From Bacillus_BD oryzisoli_A (GTDB lineage Bacteria; Bacillota; Bacilli; Bacillales; Cytobacillaceae): a DNA stretch of 64,000 bases. Each line of letters begins with the position of its first letter. The stretch's first letter is position 1. This document shows positions 16,259 to 25,657 of this stretch, in pieces. The stretch lies in NCBI RefSeq assembly GCF_043641075.1, contig NZ_JBHZRC010000005.1, positions 186,001 through 250,000 of the forward strand, in the 5' to 3' direction. The notes beneath the pieces are model-generated. The model had not been told where the DNA came from. It saw only the letters and a program-made list of their open reading frames with translations, and searched no databases. Both the position numbers and the translations under genes were made by a program.

Positions 16259-17794
16259 ATGAATAATTCATTTTTCAAAAAAAGAAAAGCTTTTGTATCA
16301 GAAATGAGCCAGGAATCTACAGGAAATACTAGTGATCAAAGTCTAAAGCTATTTTCTGGGAATCTAGTACAGGATATAAATCATTTTAAACAGCTCTATT
16401 CATTCCCTTCCAATGTTGATTTCATGCTTAGAGAATTTACTATCAATAAGATGGAGCGAAGGGCTGTCTTGTTTTATATTCCATCATTGACTGATGCGAA
16501 GCTGATTGATGATGCAATCATAAAACCGTTGATTATGAATGATAGGGAAATAACAGATGTGACATCAGCCATAGGTGCAAGTGCGATTAGAGCAGAGGCT
16601 GAAATAGACAAAGCGGTTCATGAGTTGAATACAGGAGACTCTCTTTTATTGGTTGAGGGACAACGACATGCTTATATTATTAAAACGGCACTCGCAGCCG
16701 GCAGAAGTGTAGAAAAACCTCAAAACGAAACGACATTATTTGGTCCAAAGGAATCCTTTATTGAAAAGGCAGATGTCAACATCTCTCTTATTCGAAAAAA
16801 GATTCGCAGTGAAGACTTTACGGTAGAAAAGATGACCATTGGAGGCCGCTCTAATAATGAAGTTTTTATTATCTATAACAAAGAATTAGCAAGCGAAAGG
16901 GTTTTGAATGAAGTAAAAAGTAGGATTGGGGCAATATCAAAAGATGCAGTTCAGAATATTAGCTTATTAGTTCAGCATATCGAAGACAGGAAAAGAAGTT
17001 TAGTTCCAACTGTGTTACAAACGGAGAGGCCGGATCGTGCGGCTTCTTTTATTGAGGATGGGTATGTTATCGTCGTCATGAATAACTCTCCGTTTGCATT
17101 AGTCGCACCATCAACGTTTTGGTCCTTTTACCATTCAGGAGATGATCATTATCTACGGTTTATTAATGGGAACTTTACTAGATTGCTTCGTATATTGGCC
17201 ATGTTTATTACTTTATTCACTCCGTCAGCCTATATTGCTATTACAAATTATCATATGGAAATGCTTCCGACCGATTTACTATTAGCGATTGCGGGTGCAC
17301 GAGAAATGGTGCCGTTTCCCGCCATATTAGAATTGCTGCTGTTAGAGCTGTCCTTTGAACTGATACGGGAAGCAGGGGTTCGAGTCCCTGTTCCGATTGG
17401 TCCGACAATTGGGATTGTCGGAGCGTTAATTTTAGGTCAGGCCGGAGTTGAAGCAAATGTGGTTAGTCCTATTGTAGTAATTGTTGTGGCCTTATCAGGA
17501 TTATCCTCTTATGCGATTGGAGATGTAAATTTAAACTACACAATAAGAATTACACGGTTTGCCTTTCTTATAGCAGCAGGGCTAATGGGGATATTTGGAA
17601 TGGTGCTCTGTTTTATGGCTGGTTTAATTTATTTAACATCATTAAAAAGTTTTGGCGTACCATATCTGGCACCACTGTCGCCAAAATATAAGTCATCAGG
17701 AGATACAGTATTCCGAAAGCTATTAACAAATGAACGACTAAGACCAGGATTTACAAAAACAAAAGATCTAACGAAAGATACTGTTTCTGAATAA
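16259..17794 (+). CDS. Spore germination receptor A subunit (GerA family)
   Basis: The ATG at 16259 has AGGAG 10 bases upstream and gives 511 residues, a normal GerA length; the frame is open further upstream but without a ribosome site. The first 290 residues are soluble. Several transmembrane segments follow from about residue 300, with the family motif GAREMVPFPAILELLLLELSFE split over 17302-17355 and the sequence REAGVRVPVPIGPTIGIVG. GerA proteins form the nutrient receptor in the spore inner membrane with GerB and GerC subunits encoded next. Expression in the forespore is expected. The germinant cannot be told from sequence. Confidence 0.93.
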   Translation: MNNSFFKKRKAFVSEMSQESTGNTSDQSLKLFSGNLVQDINHFKQLYSFPSNVDFMLREFTINKMERRAVLFYIPSLTDAKLIDDAIIKPLIMNDREITDVTSAIGASAIRAEAEIDKAVHELNTGDSLLLVEGQRHAYIIKTALAAGRSVEKPQNETTLFGPKESFIEKADVNISLIRKKIRSEDFTVEKMTIGGRSNNEVFIIYNKELASERVLNEVKSRIGAISKDAVQNISLLVQHIEDRKRSLVPTVLQTERPDRAASFIEDGYVIVVMNNSPFALVAPSTFWSFYHSGDDHYLRFINGNFTRLLRILAMFITLFTPSAYIAITNYHMEMLPTDLLLAIAGAREMVPFPAILELLLLELSFELIREAGVRVPVPIGPTIGIVGALILGQAGVEANVVSPIVVIVVALSGLSSYAIGDVNLNYTIRITRFAFLIAAGLMGIFGMVLCFMAGLIYLTSLKSFGVPYLAPLSPKYKSSGDTVFRKLLTNERLRPGFTKTKDLTKDTVSE

Positions 17795-17803
17795 GGAAGT
17801 TAG

Positions 17804-18907
17804 GTGATAATTTTGGGTAAATCTGAAAAAGACCAAGTGGGATTTATGGAGTTTTTTTCAATAATCGCAATTACAGTTGGGTTGAAGAGTACGGATATGA
17901 GTACGGTTTTACTGTTTAAAAGCGGTTTGAATGCAGCTTGGATGATTGCTATAGGCTCCTTTATACTAATTATTCCTTCCTTGCTCCTAGTAAATAGTGT
18001 TTTAAAAAAGTATCAATGCAAAACGATTTTGGAAGTAACACAGCTTACACTCGGAAAACCAATCGCTTTTGTCGTTGCTTTTATCATGCTTTGTTTAATC
18101 TTAATAAATACCGCAACAGACTCCAGGAGTTACATAACTCAATTGATTACGATTAACTTTCCGAATACACCCTTATTTATTTTGTATCTTTGCTTTTTAG
18201 CACTTTGTATGTGGGGAGCGAAAAAGGGATGGGAGACAGTGGGGACTATTGCATGGACGACCTTTCCTTATCTAATAATCGCTTTAAGCTTCTTGTTTTT
18301 TCTACTATTTAAAGAGGCTGTGTTTAATAGAATATTTCCCCTGTTCGGTACTGGTTTATGGGAAATTGCAAAAGGAAGTTTTAACTTTATCCCATTATTT
18401 TCTGAACCATTTACTCTCGCTGTGATGTATCCATTTGTGAAAGGTCATCAAACCTATACAAGGGGATTATATAGTTCTTTGGTTTTTACCGTTTTTTTGA
18501 TGGTGTTGTTGTATCTATCGTATTTATGGATATTTGACTACCGGAGTATAGGAAAGATTACCTTTCCTTATAATGAGGCTATCCGATTTGTTACGATAGG
18601 AAGAAGTATTACCAATATAGAGACTTTTTTTATAACGATTTGGCTTGTTGGGGTTTTTGTCAAGTTTACCGTTTATATCTATTTAATAAGTAGAATATTC
18701 GGTTTTCTGTTTCGAATTGAAGAATTTGAACATACAATCATCCCAATAACCCTTTTAGTCTTCGTTATCGGATTGATACCGGAAAACAATGAGACGAATA
18801 TTTTTCTTGTTAGAACGACTACAACCGCCTACGTTAAATACTTTATATTATGTTTCCCTCCATTGCTTTGGGCCGCAGCAAAGGTAAAGGAGGCAAGGGC
18901 AGGATGA
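17804..18907 (+). CDS. Spore germination receptor B subunit (GerB family permease)
   Basis: This 367-residue protein has about ten transmembrane helices and begins KDQVGFMEFFSIIAITVG, typical of GerB proteins (amino-acid permease superfamily). GerB is the likely nutrient-binding subunit. Two starts are possible: GTG at 17804 with AAGGAAG upstream, or TTG at 17813 with AGGTGA upstream, which gives MGKSEKDQ and fits relatives well. It lies 9 bases after the gerA gene and overlaps gerC by ATGA. Confidence 0.92.
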   Translation: MIILGKSEKDQVGFMEFFSIIAITVGLKSTDMSTVLLFKSGLNAAWMIAIGSFILIIPSLLLVNSVLKKYQCKTILEVTQLTLGKPIAFVVAFIMLCLILINTATDSRSYITQLITINFPNTPLFILYLCFLALCMWGAKKGWETVGTIAWTTFPYLIIALSFLFFLLFKEAVFNRIFPLFGTGLWEIAKGSFNFIPLFSEPFTLAVMYPFVKGHQTYTRGLYSSLVFTVFLMVLLYLSYLWIFDYRSIGKITFPYNEAIRFVTIGRSITNIETFFITIWLVGVFVKFTVYIYLISRIFGFLFRIEEFEHTIIPITLLVFVIGLIPENNETNIFLVRTTTTAYVKYFILCFPPLLWAAAKVKEARAG

Positions 18908-20163
18908 AGAGGAAGGTAGGTTCATTTCTATTCCTAATCTCGTTGATTCTCCTCCTTACAGGCTGTTGGGATAAAAAGGAGGTAGAGGAGCGTTCCTATG
19001 TAGTGGCCATTGGGCTTGATCTTCCAAGCGGGCTTGATATAGAAAAGGAGCAAGCCATTGATGTCACGTTTCAATTTTCCAATCCAAAATTAAATGTTAA
19101 AGGGGTATCTCCTTCAGGAGGAGAAGAGATGAAGGATGTTGTATCCTTGACCGCACCTGACTTAGTATCCGCCCGAAACATGGCTAATTCATTTGTAACA
19201 AGAGAAATCTCCTTTACCCATAATAAAGTATTAATCGTTTCTGAAGAACTGGCTAAAACAGAGATCTTTTATCGACTCTTGACTACGGCCTTTAAAGATA
19301 GGGAAATACGAAGGGAAACGAGTATTATTGTCACGGAAGGAATGGCTTCGAAATTCATTGAAAAAAATAAGCCTGAGATGATGATAAGACCTCATCGTTA
19401 TTATCAATTTTTGATTGACCGGGCGACAGAAACGGGATTAGTTCCAGAATCAACGATTAATCGATTTTTTGCGATTACGGACGGCGATGCCGACCTTTTT
19501 CTGGCCATGTACGGTTCCTACAATAAACATAAGGATGGATTTCAAGATGAAGATCAATACATAGCCGGGCAGGTACCAAAAAAAGGAGGAAACCCTGTTC
19601 AGCTAATCGGTTCGGCTGTGTTTAAGGAAGGTAAAATGATCGGCAAATTGTCAGGTGAAGAAACGCGAATCACCAGATTACTCGATAATACTTCAAACAT
19701 AAGAGATTTGTTCTCCAGCTTTCAAGATCCTTTGGACAAAGAGTATAAAATAGCCGTTAGAATAAAGAAAACGAGAAAAAATAAAGTTGAAGTCAAGCTG
19801 CGAAATGGCCCGCCCGAAATAAATGTAACCTATCCGCTTGATATGAAAATCTTATCGGTTCCTAGTATGGTTAATTATGCGGAAGATATAGAAAATCAAA
19901 AGAAATTAAAACTAGCATTGGAAGAAAAATTGAAAGAAAACGCAGAAAAATTGATTAAAAAAACGCAAAAGGAGTTTAAGACAGAACCGTTTTATTGGTC
20001 CTTGTATGTTCGTCCTTTATTTAGTACTGTCAAGGAATATGAAACATGGGACTGGAATAATAAAAGATATCCCTATGCCGATATTCATGTAACAATGGAT
20101 TTAGAAATTACCGGATTTGGTAAACAGTTTCGTGAATCTGACATAGAAAAGGTGATTGATTAA
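18904..20163 (+). CDS. Spore germination receptor C subunit (GerC lipoprotein)
   Basis: The start ATG overlaps the stop of the B gene (ATGA), with AAAGGAGG upstream. An in-frame codon at 18850 would lie inside gerB and would destroy the signal peptide. The 419-residue protein starts with MKRK, a hydrophobic stretch and the lipobox LLTGC, so it is a lipoprotein. Then comes WDKKEVEERSYV, the GerC hallmark. It is expected on the outer face of the spore inner membrane with the A and B subunits. Confidence 0.93.
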   Translation: MKRKVGSFLFLISLILLLTGCWDKKEVEERSYVVAIGLDLPSGLDIEKEQAIDVTFQFSNPKLNVKGVSPSGGEEMKDVVSLTAPDLVSARNMANSFVTREISFTHNKVLIVSEELAKTEIFYRLLTTAFKDREIRRETSIIVTEGMASKFIEKNKPEMMIRPHRYYQFLIDRATETGLVPESTINRFFAITDGDADLFLAMYGSYNKHKDGFQDEDQYIAGQVPKKGGNPVQLIGSAVFKEGKMIGKLSGEETRITRLLDNTSNIRDLFSSFQDPLDKEYKIAVRIKKTRKNKVEVKLRNGPPEINVTYPLDMKILSVPSMVNYAEDIENQKKLKLALEEKLKENAEKLIKKTQKEFKTEPFYWSLYVRPLFSTVKEYETWDWNNKRYPYADIHVTMDLEITGFGKQFRESDIEKVID

Positions 20164-20165
20164 AA

Positions 20166-20324
20166 ATGAACATCATATTTTGGGCCGTTGTATTGTTCGG
20201 CTCATGCTATAGTTTTTGGTACGCCTATTACTTAATCAAAGATAAGAACAAATTAGGGGCATTTGGCATGGTGTTAGTTGGTTGCTTGATAAGTGGATTA
20301 TCCTTCATGGTTAGACTGAATTAA
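20166..20324 (+). CDS. Small two-helix membrane protein, candidate germination receptor D subunit
   Basis: This 52-codon frame starts 3 bases after gerC, with AAGGTGAT as a ribosome site. It encodes two hydrophobic segments (IIFWAVVLFGSCY and GAFGMVLVGCLISGLSFMV) separated by a short charged turn (KDKNK). Small two-helix D proteins in ger operons of Bacillus are known to modulate receptor activity. Position, size and topology all fit. It is shorter than the usual roughly 75 residues, so the assignment is inference. Confidence 0.7.
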   Translation: MNIIFWAVVLFGSCYSFWYAYYLIKDKNKLGAFGMVLVGCLISGLSFMVRLN

Positions 20325-20332
20325 AAATAAAA

Positions 20333-20372
20333 AAAACCCATTTGCAAAAGATGTTTGCAAATGGGTTTTAGT
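20333..20372. terminator. Bidirectional terminator between the ger operon and sstT
   Basis: AAACCCATTTGCAAA pairs perfectly with TTTGCAAATGGGTTT, with T and A runs on both sides. Confidence 0.88.
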
Positions 20373-20393
20373 ATTTTGAACGCTGTAATCAAA

Positions 20394-21638
20394 TTAGATA
20401 GCCTTCTTAGTATTAATCGTAAATTCCTTACCTTCTTTACGCTTTTTCGCATATTCAGCTGTTGCTGTAAATAATACGTCAGAGGACGAGTTCAATGCTG
20501 TTTCACAAGAGTCCTGTAACACACCAATGATAAAACCAACACCAACGACCTGCATCGCAATATCGTTTGAGATTCCGAATAAGCTACAAGCCAGTGGAAT
20601 AAGTAATAATGATCCGCCGGCAACACCTGAAGCACCAGCAGCTGAAATAGCAGATAAAATAACGAGAATAACAGCTGTTGCAAAATCAACTTCAATTCCT
20701 AATGTGTGTACTGCAGCAAGTGTTAAAACAGCAATTGTAATTGCTGCTCCCCCCATATTTACTGTAGCACCTAATGGAATGGAAACTGAGTACGTATCTT
20801 CTTCCAAACCAAGTTCTTTACATAAACGCATATTTATCGGAATGTTAGCGGCTGAGCTGCGAGTAAAGAACGCGGTAATCCCGCTTTCTTTAACACACTT
20901 TAAAACTAATGGATATGGATTTTTTCTAGTATAGAAGTATACAATAATAGGATTTACAATAAGTGCAACAAAGAACATCGTTCCGAGTAGTACTAAAAGA
21001 AGTTGTCCATAGTCAGATAAGGCTGAAAGCCCATTTGTTGAAATGGCATCATAAACGAGACCCATAATTCCTAATGGAGCTAAATTAATAACCCATTTGA
21101 CTATTGTAGAAATGGCGTCTGAGAAATTTGCAAGCATATCCTTTGTTGATTCAGCAGCATTTCTTAGTGCAAGTCCAAGAAGAATGGCCCAAGCTAATAT
21201 ACCAATATAGTTTGCATTAATGAGAGCATCTACTGGGTTGGCAACAACGTTAAATAATAATGTCTGTAATACCTCTAAAATTCCCCCAGGAGGTGTTACG
21301 TCTTCAGCCCCAGTTGTCAGTGTTAAGCTTATTGGGAAAATAAAGCTTGCAACCACTGCAACAAGTCCTGCTAATGTTGTACCGATAGCATATAGGACAA
21401 TAATAGATTTCATATTTGTTTGTGTACCGCTTTTATGCCGGGAGATGGCATTCATGACGATGAATAAGACTAGAATGGGTGCAACAGCCTTTAAAGCACC
21501 AACGAATAAAGATCCAAGAATGGACACCCATGCTGTGGCGTTCGGAATGGCCAAGGCAAAAATAATACCAATCACCAATCCAACAAGGATTCGTTTAACC
21601 AGGCTCACCTGATTCCACTTAAGCAGTAAATTTTTCAT
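20394..21638 (-). CDS. sstT: Serine/threonine:sodium symporter
   Basis: The ATG at 21638 follows GGAGGGGA at good spacing and gives 414 residues; an in-frame codon at 21671 lacks a site. The start KNLLLKWNQVSLVKRILVG, the stretch FFTRSSAANIPINM and the motif GATVNMGGAAITI are those of SstT in the DAACS family. SstT takes up serine and threonine with sodium through about eight transmembrane helices plus re-entrant loops. It is monocistronic and convergent with the ger operon. Confidence 0.95.
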   Translation of the reverse strand: MKNLLLKWNQVSLVKRILVGLVIGIIFALAIPNATAWVSILGSLFVGALKAVAPILVLFIVMNAISRHKSGTQTNMKSIIVLYAIGTTLAGLVAVVASFIFPISLTLTTGAEDVTPPGGILEVLQTLLFNVVANPVDALINANYIGILAWAILLGLALRNAAESTKDMLANFSDAISTIVKWVINLAPLGIMGLVYDAISTNGLSALSDYGQLLLVLLGTMFFVALIVNPIIVYFYTRKNPYPLVLKCVKESGITAFFTRSSAANIPINMRLCKELGLEEDTYSVSIPLGATVNMGGAAITIAVLTLAAVHTLGIEVDFATAVILVILSAISAAGASGVAGGSLLLIPLACSLFGISNDIAMQVVGVGFIIGVLQDSCETALNSSSDVLFTATAEYAKKRKEGKEFTINTKKAI

Positions 21639-21927
21639 TGTTTCCCCTCCGGTTATACTAAATTCTACCAAGAAAATACAGTTGTATCTGTGTGGTGGAA
21701 TCTTCTATGTAACAATTAGTTTAACACGAAGATTGTAAATTGTGAAACAAATTATTATATTAAAATATTGGATATTTATTCATTGTGAAGAGTATATTTT
21801 AAAATAAACAAACGCTTCTACAAGAGCGTAACACATATTTCAGCGAACCTTTCACCAGTGAACATCTTTCTGAATATTAAATTATTTGCAGAATACAATG
21901 ATAAGGATACTTTTAGGGGGTGAAGGG

Positions 21928-22509
21928 ATGACGTTATCTAATACTATTCGTTGGCTTGGAATGTTGGCTGTAATTGGGGGCATATGCAGGCTATTGATGA
22001 CACCGTTAGAATTAATGTGGGGGACAGATAATACAACGGCTCTTATCATTGGTGGGATAACAGGATCTGTTTTTATTATCATTGGTACTGCTGGAATTTA
22101 TCTATTTCAAGCGGAAAAAGCGGGTGTACTGGGATTTATTGGTTTTCTTATGACTACATTAGGAAATATTCTCGTCTGCACTATGGTAATGATTGCTCTA
22201 TTTGTTAACACTGCTTTACAGGATCCACAAATATTAGAGCAGGATCTGCCGGGTCCCATTGTACCAATCCGGATTATTATGATGATTACGATGAACCTGG
22301 GTTATATTCTATTTGGAATTGCTACAATTCGGGCCAAGATGCTGCCAAGATGGGGCGGGGCCTTAATGATACTGTTGGTTCTTATGACGTTTATTCCTTA
22401 TACTGATTATTTATTTGCCGTAGTCTGGGGTCTATTCTACATTGTACTCGGATGGGCTGTCTGGTCCAGATCGAAGAATAGTGAAACTAAGGTTAGTGTA
22501 ACTCAATAG
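21928..22509 (+). CDS. Unknown integral membrane protein
   Basis: ATG at 21928 has AGGGGG 7 bases upstream and gives 193 residues; a TTG at 21886 is less likely. Five to six hydrophobic segments span nearly the whole chain, with a short charged C-terminus (RSKNSETKVSVTQ). I do not recognise the family with certainty; similar small membrane proteins occur in Bacillus. It lies between divergent sstT and convergent yitT and appears monocistronic. Confidence 0.7.
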   Translation: MTLSNTIRWLGMLAVIGGICRLLMTPLELMWGTDNTTALIIGGITGSVFIIIGTAGIYLFQAEKAGVLGFIGFLMTTLGNILVCTMVMIALFVNTALQDPQILEQDLPGPIVPIRIIMMITMNLGYILFGIATIRAKMLPRWGGALMILLVLMTFIPYTDYLFAVVWGLFYIVLGWAVWSRSKNSETKVSVTQ

Positions 22510-22531
22510 ATATAAAACTTAATATGAAGTA

Positions 22532-22566
22532 AGGAGCAGTCTAAATGACTGCTCCTATTGTCGTTT
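22532..22566. terminator. Hairpin between convergent genes
   Basis: AGGAGCAGTC pairs with GACTGCTCCT; the T tract on the plus side is imperfect (ATTGTCGTTTT). Confidence 0.6.
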
Positions 22567-22583
22567 TAAATTAGACTTTCCCT

Positions 22584-23444
22584 TTACTTTTCATACGACT
22601 TATCTATCGTAAATCCACGACCTTTTACTTCGTTTACCTGGTTAATAACCATGAAAGCCTGTGGATCAATAGAAAGAACAAGATTATTCAGCTTTGGTAG
22701 TTCACGGTTTGAAACAATGGTAAGAACCACCAATCGCTTATCATGAAGATAGCCTGTTTCTGCATGCATTAATGTAGACCCTCTATCCAAGTGCTTGAGA
22801 ATCATTTGATTGATTTCCTCATATTTATGGCTGATGATTTTCACCTGAGTTTTGGATTTTCCGAACATCAGAACCTTATCTAATATAACGGTATAAATCA
22901 TAATGAGTAAGATACCATAAAGAACCTGTTCTTTATTGGCAAATAGCATTTGGGACAGCAAAATCAAGAAATCGAATGCATATAAGGACATAGAAATCGA
23001 AATTCCAAACTTTTTATTTAACACAAGCGGTGGAATATCCATGCCCCCCGTTGATGCTCCTGCTTTGATCACGATACCGATGCTACCCCCGATGATGATA
23101 CCGGTGTAAATAGCAGCAAGCAGCTTGTCATCCGTAATATCTCGCAGCATCGTGACATTTTCAAAAATCCCAAGAATGAAGGGAAAGTAGAAGGTGCTGA
23201 TTAAAGTGGTAAGTGCAAATGACTTGCCAAGCATAAAGGCTCCAAGAATAAACATAGCAATATTGAAAACGGATACAAAAATTGAAACAGGAATTCCAAA
23301 CTGATGATAGAAAACTAGTGCTAGTCCAGTCGTCCCGCCAGTAATCAAGCCATTTGGAAGAATAAAGGCTGTAACAGCCAGAGCATAAAGCGTATTGCCA
23401 AAGAGGACTAGTCCGATATTTTTTAACCATGATGAATTGAACAT
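22584..23444 (-). CDS. YitT family membrane protein
   Basis: The 286-residue protein has about six transmembrane helices (DUF161) in residues 1-190, with GLITGGTTGLALVFYH and GASTGGMDIPPLVLNKKFG. A DUF2179 domain at the C-terminus reads GSTLMHAETGYLHDKRLVVLTIV. AGGGAGC lies before the ATG. YitT proteins are common in Bacillus; their function is unknown, and a transport or sensing role is suspected. Confidence 0.92.
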   Translation of the reverse strand: MFNSSWLKNIGLVLFGNTLYALAVTAFILPNGLITGGTTGLALVFYHQFGIPVSIFVSVFNIAMFILGAFMLGKSFALTTLISTFYFPFILGIFENVTMLRDITDDKLLAAIYTGIIIGGSIGIVIKAGASTGGMDIPPLVLNKKFGISISMSLYAFDFLILLSQMLFANKEQVLYGILLIMIYTVILDKVLMFGKSKTQVKIISHKYEEINQMILKHLDRGSTLMHAETGYLHDKRLVVLTIVSNRELPKLNNLVLSIDPQAFMVINQVNEVKGRGFTIDKSYEK

Positions 23445-23793
23445 AAAAAGCTGCTCCCTATATACATGTATGCGTCCAATCTAAGTAGAAAGGTATATAA
23501 ATACTTTATATTAAACAGTTTGTGTTTAAAAGAATAATTTATGAATGAATCATCCAAATGGGATGGTCAGTCTATCCAAAAATATTTGTCTTTTAAGCGT
23601 AATATGACAAATTATTATAAATTTTCATGAATTATTGTAAATATATGGCGATTTTTCATAGATTTATCGATATAATGGGCAGAGAGTAGAATATTGAAAT
23701 TTCTGTTTATTTATCTACCTTCCTTAGAAAATCTTTGAGATAGATGATGGTATATGATTTTCAGTAATTTCAAATGGTTAAGGGGGCATTAAA
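23445..23793. other. Divergent intergenic region
   Basis: No gene is seen in 349 bases. The region is AT-rich. CGATATAATGG near 23669 could be the -10 box of the exporter operon; no convincing -35 box goes with it. Confidence 0.4.
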
Positions 23794-24990
23794 ATGAAAA
23801 GAAAAAAGGTTTGGATACCGATTGTAACAATGGTTGGATTAGCGGCAATTGCCATGTTGGTCATATTTTTAATGAAGGATAGAAATGTAAATATGGCCAG
23901 TACGGATCCTCAAGAAATGCCTGTAACGGTTCAGAAGGCAGAAGAGAAAGAGTTAACCGAGACAATTCTCGTTACTGGTGAAATTGTCCCTGAAGGTGAA
24001 CAAAAGGTATATATGGAGCCTGACAAAGGAGATATCATTGAATATAAAGTAGCAGAGAATCAAACTGTTAAAGCGGGTGATCCTTTATTTTTATATGATT
24101 CTTCAAAACTAAACGTTGAATATAATGGAGCGGTTCGGGAAAGGGATTTAATTAAACTGAGAGCAAAAGCGGAAGAAGCCCAAATAGCAGAATTGAATAA
24201 ACAAATTGCGGCAGCAAAAAAGAATCCTTCTAGTGAATCTGAAGCAGAAATAGTTGATGTCAATCAGTTGACACAAGAAAAGGTGCAATTAGAGCTTCAA
24301 TATGAAAACACAAAATCAGAGGCAGCTTCTGCGCAAGAGAGAATTAATGAAGCCACTAATCGTAAAAAGGAAATGACGGTTGTCAGTAAAATAGACGGGA
24401 TTGTTGTGAAAGTAAATCAAAACATAGCCAAATCTGAGACTGGTGCCTCAGAGCCTGTTATACATATTATTTCAAATAGTCCTTATAAAGTAATTGGTAC
24501 GATGAGTGAATTCGATTCAGTGAAGATTCAACCGGGACAAGCTGTCGTGATTCGACCAAAGGTTTATAAGGATCGGGAATGGAATGGTGTTGTTGAATCT
24601 GTTTCTCAGTTTCCAAATGAAGACGGAGCTGGCGGGGAAATGATGGGTGCACCAAGTGGAGGAAATGTAACAATGTATCCATTCAAGGTTGCCATTACAG
24701 ATGATACATCGGAGCTCCGCCAAGGTTTTCATGTTTCGTTGGAAGTCAAAATTGTTGGAACGGAAAAAAAGCCGGTTATTCCGCATAGTGCCATTTTAGA
24801 TGAGGATGGAATGGCTGTCGCATATGTATTAATAGATGGAAAGATTGAGAGACGTGAAGTGAAGACGGGTTCCATGAATGATGAATGGATCCAAGTTCTA
24901 GAAGGTATTAATAAGGATGAGCTTGTTGTTATTGCTCCATCTGAAGGAATGTACGATGGAATGGAAGTGACCTCCTTTGATGAAATTTAG
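23794..24990 (+). CDS. Membrane fusion protein of a YknXYZ-like exporter
   Basis: The 398-residue protein has one N-terminal transmembrane anchor (VWIPIVTMVGLAAIAMLVIFL), then a biotinyl-lipoyl-like half (VTGEIVPEGEQ). A predicted coiled coil spans about residues 108-195 with many Glu, Lys and Ala, followed by a second lipoyl half (VVSKIDGIVVKVN) and a beta-barrel. This is the HlyD/RND adaptor plan used by YknX with MacB-type ABC exporters. Its last codons overlap the ATPase gene. Substrates may be peptides or toxic compounds. Confidence 0.88.
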   Translation: MKRKKVWIPIVTMVGLAAIAMLVIFLMKDRNVNMASTDPQEMPVTVQKAEEKELTETILVTGEIVPEGEQKVYMEPDKGDIIEYKVAENQTVKAGDPLFLYDSSKLNVEYNGAVRERDLIKLRAKAEEAQIAELNKQIAAAKKNPSSESEAEIVDVNQLTQEKVQLELQYENTKSEAASAQERINEATNRKKEMTVVSKIDGIVVKVNQNIAKSETGASEPVIHIISNSPYKVIGTMSEFDSVKIQPGQAVVIRPKVYKDREWNGVVESVSQFPNEDGAGGEMMGAPSGGNVTMYPFKVAITDDTSELRQGFHVSLEVKIVGTEKKPVIPHSAILDEDGMAVAYVLIDGKIERREVKTGSMNDEWIQVLEGINKDELVVIAPSEGMYDGMEVTSFDEI

Positions 24991-25657
24991 TGAGATTAAG
25001 AAGATTTATGGAAAGGGAGCTCTTGAAGTCCCGGTCTTGCATGGGATTAATCTTACGATAGAAGATGGGGAATTTGTAGCCATCATGGGACCATCAGGAT
25101 CTGGGAAATCAACCTTAATGAATATTATTGGTTTTTTAGATTACCCAACTTCAGGTACTTATGAATTGAATGAAGAAAATATCGGGACAGAAAAGGAAAA
25201 CAAGCTGACAAAATTAAGAAATGAACATATTGGATTTGTTTTTCAACAATTCTTTTTGCTTCCAAGACTTTCGGTACTTAAAAACGTCGAATCACCTCTT
25301 ATCTATGCTGGTGTACCAAAGCGCGAAAGAATCGAAAGAGCAAAACTTATGCTTAACAAGGTTGGATTAGAAGACAGAATGACTCATTTGCCTAATGAAT
25401 TATCCGGTGGACAAAAGCAGCGGGTTGCAATTGCCAGGGCACTTGTGAACAACCCAGCTATTATTTTGGCGGACGAACCGACTGGTGCACTTGATTCAAA
25501 GACTAGTAAGCAGATTATGGATTTATTTGTCCAACTCAATAAAGAAGGTAAAACGGTTATTATCGTTACACATGAGGAGGAAATTGCTGCCTATACAAAT
25601 AGGGTGATCACAATAAAAGATGGCGTGATTACGGATGATCAGAGGAGAACGTCATGA
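24980..25657 (+). CDS. ABC transporter ATPase of the exporter (YknY/MacB type)
   Basis: The protein has 225 residues and a complete ABC set: Walker A GPSGSGKST, Q-loop FVFQQFFLLP, signature LSGGQKQRVAIARAL, Walker B IILADEPTGALD and H-loop VTHE. ATG at 24980 is taken; a TTG precedes it directly. It overlaps the adaptor gene by 11 bases and the permease gene by ATGA. The LolD/MacB branch is clear from GALDSKTSKQIM. Confidence 0.93.
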   Translation: MKFSEIKKIYGKGALEVPVLHGINLTIEDGEFVAIMGPSGSGKSTLMNIIGFLDYPTSGTYELNEENIGTEKENKLTKLRNEHIGFVFQQFFLLPRLSVLKNVESPLIYAGVPKRERIERAKLMLNKVGLEDRMTHLPNELSGGQKQRVAIARALVNNPAIILADEPTGALDSKTSKQIMDLFVQLNKEGKTVIIVTHEEEIAAYTNRVITIKDGVITDDQRRTS

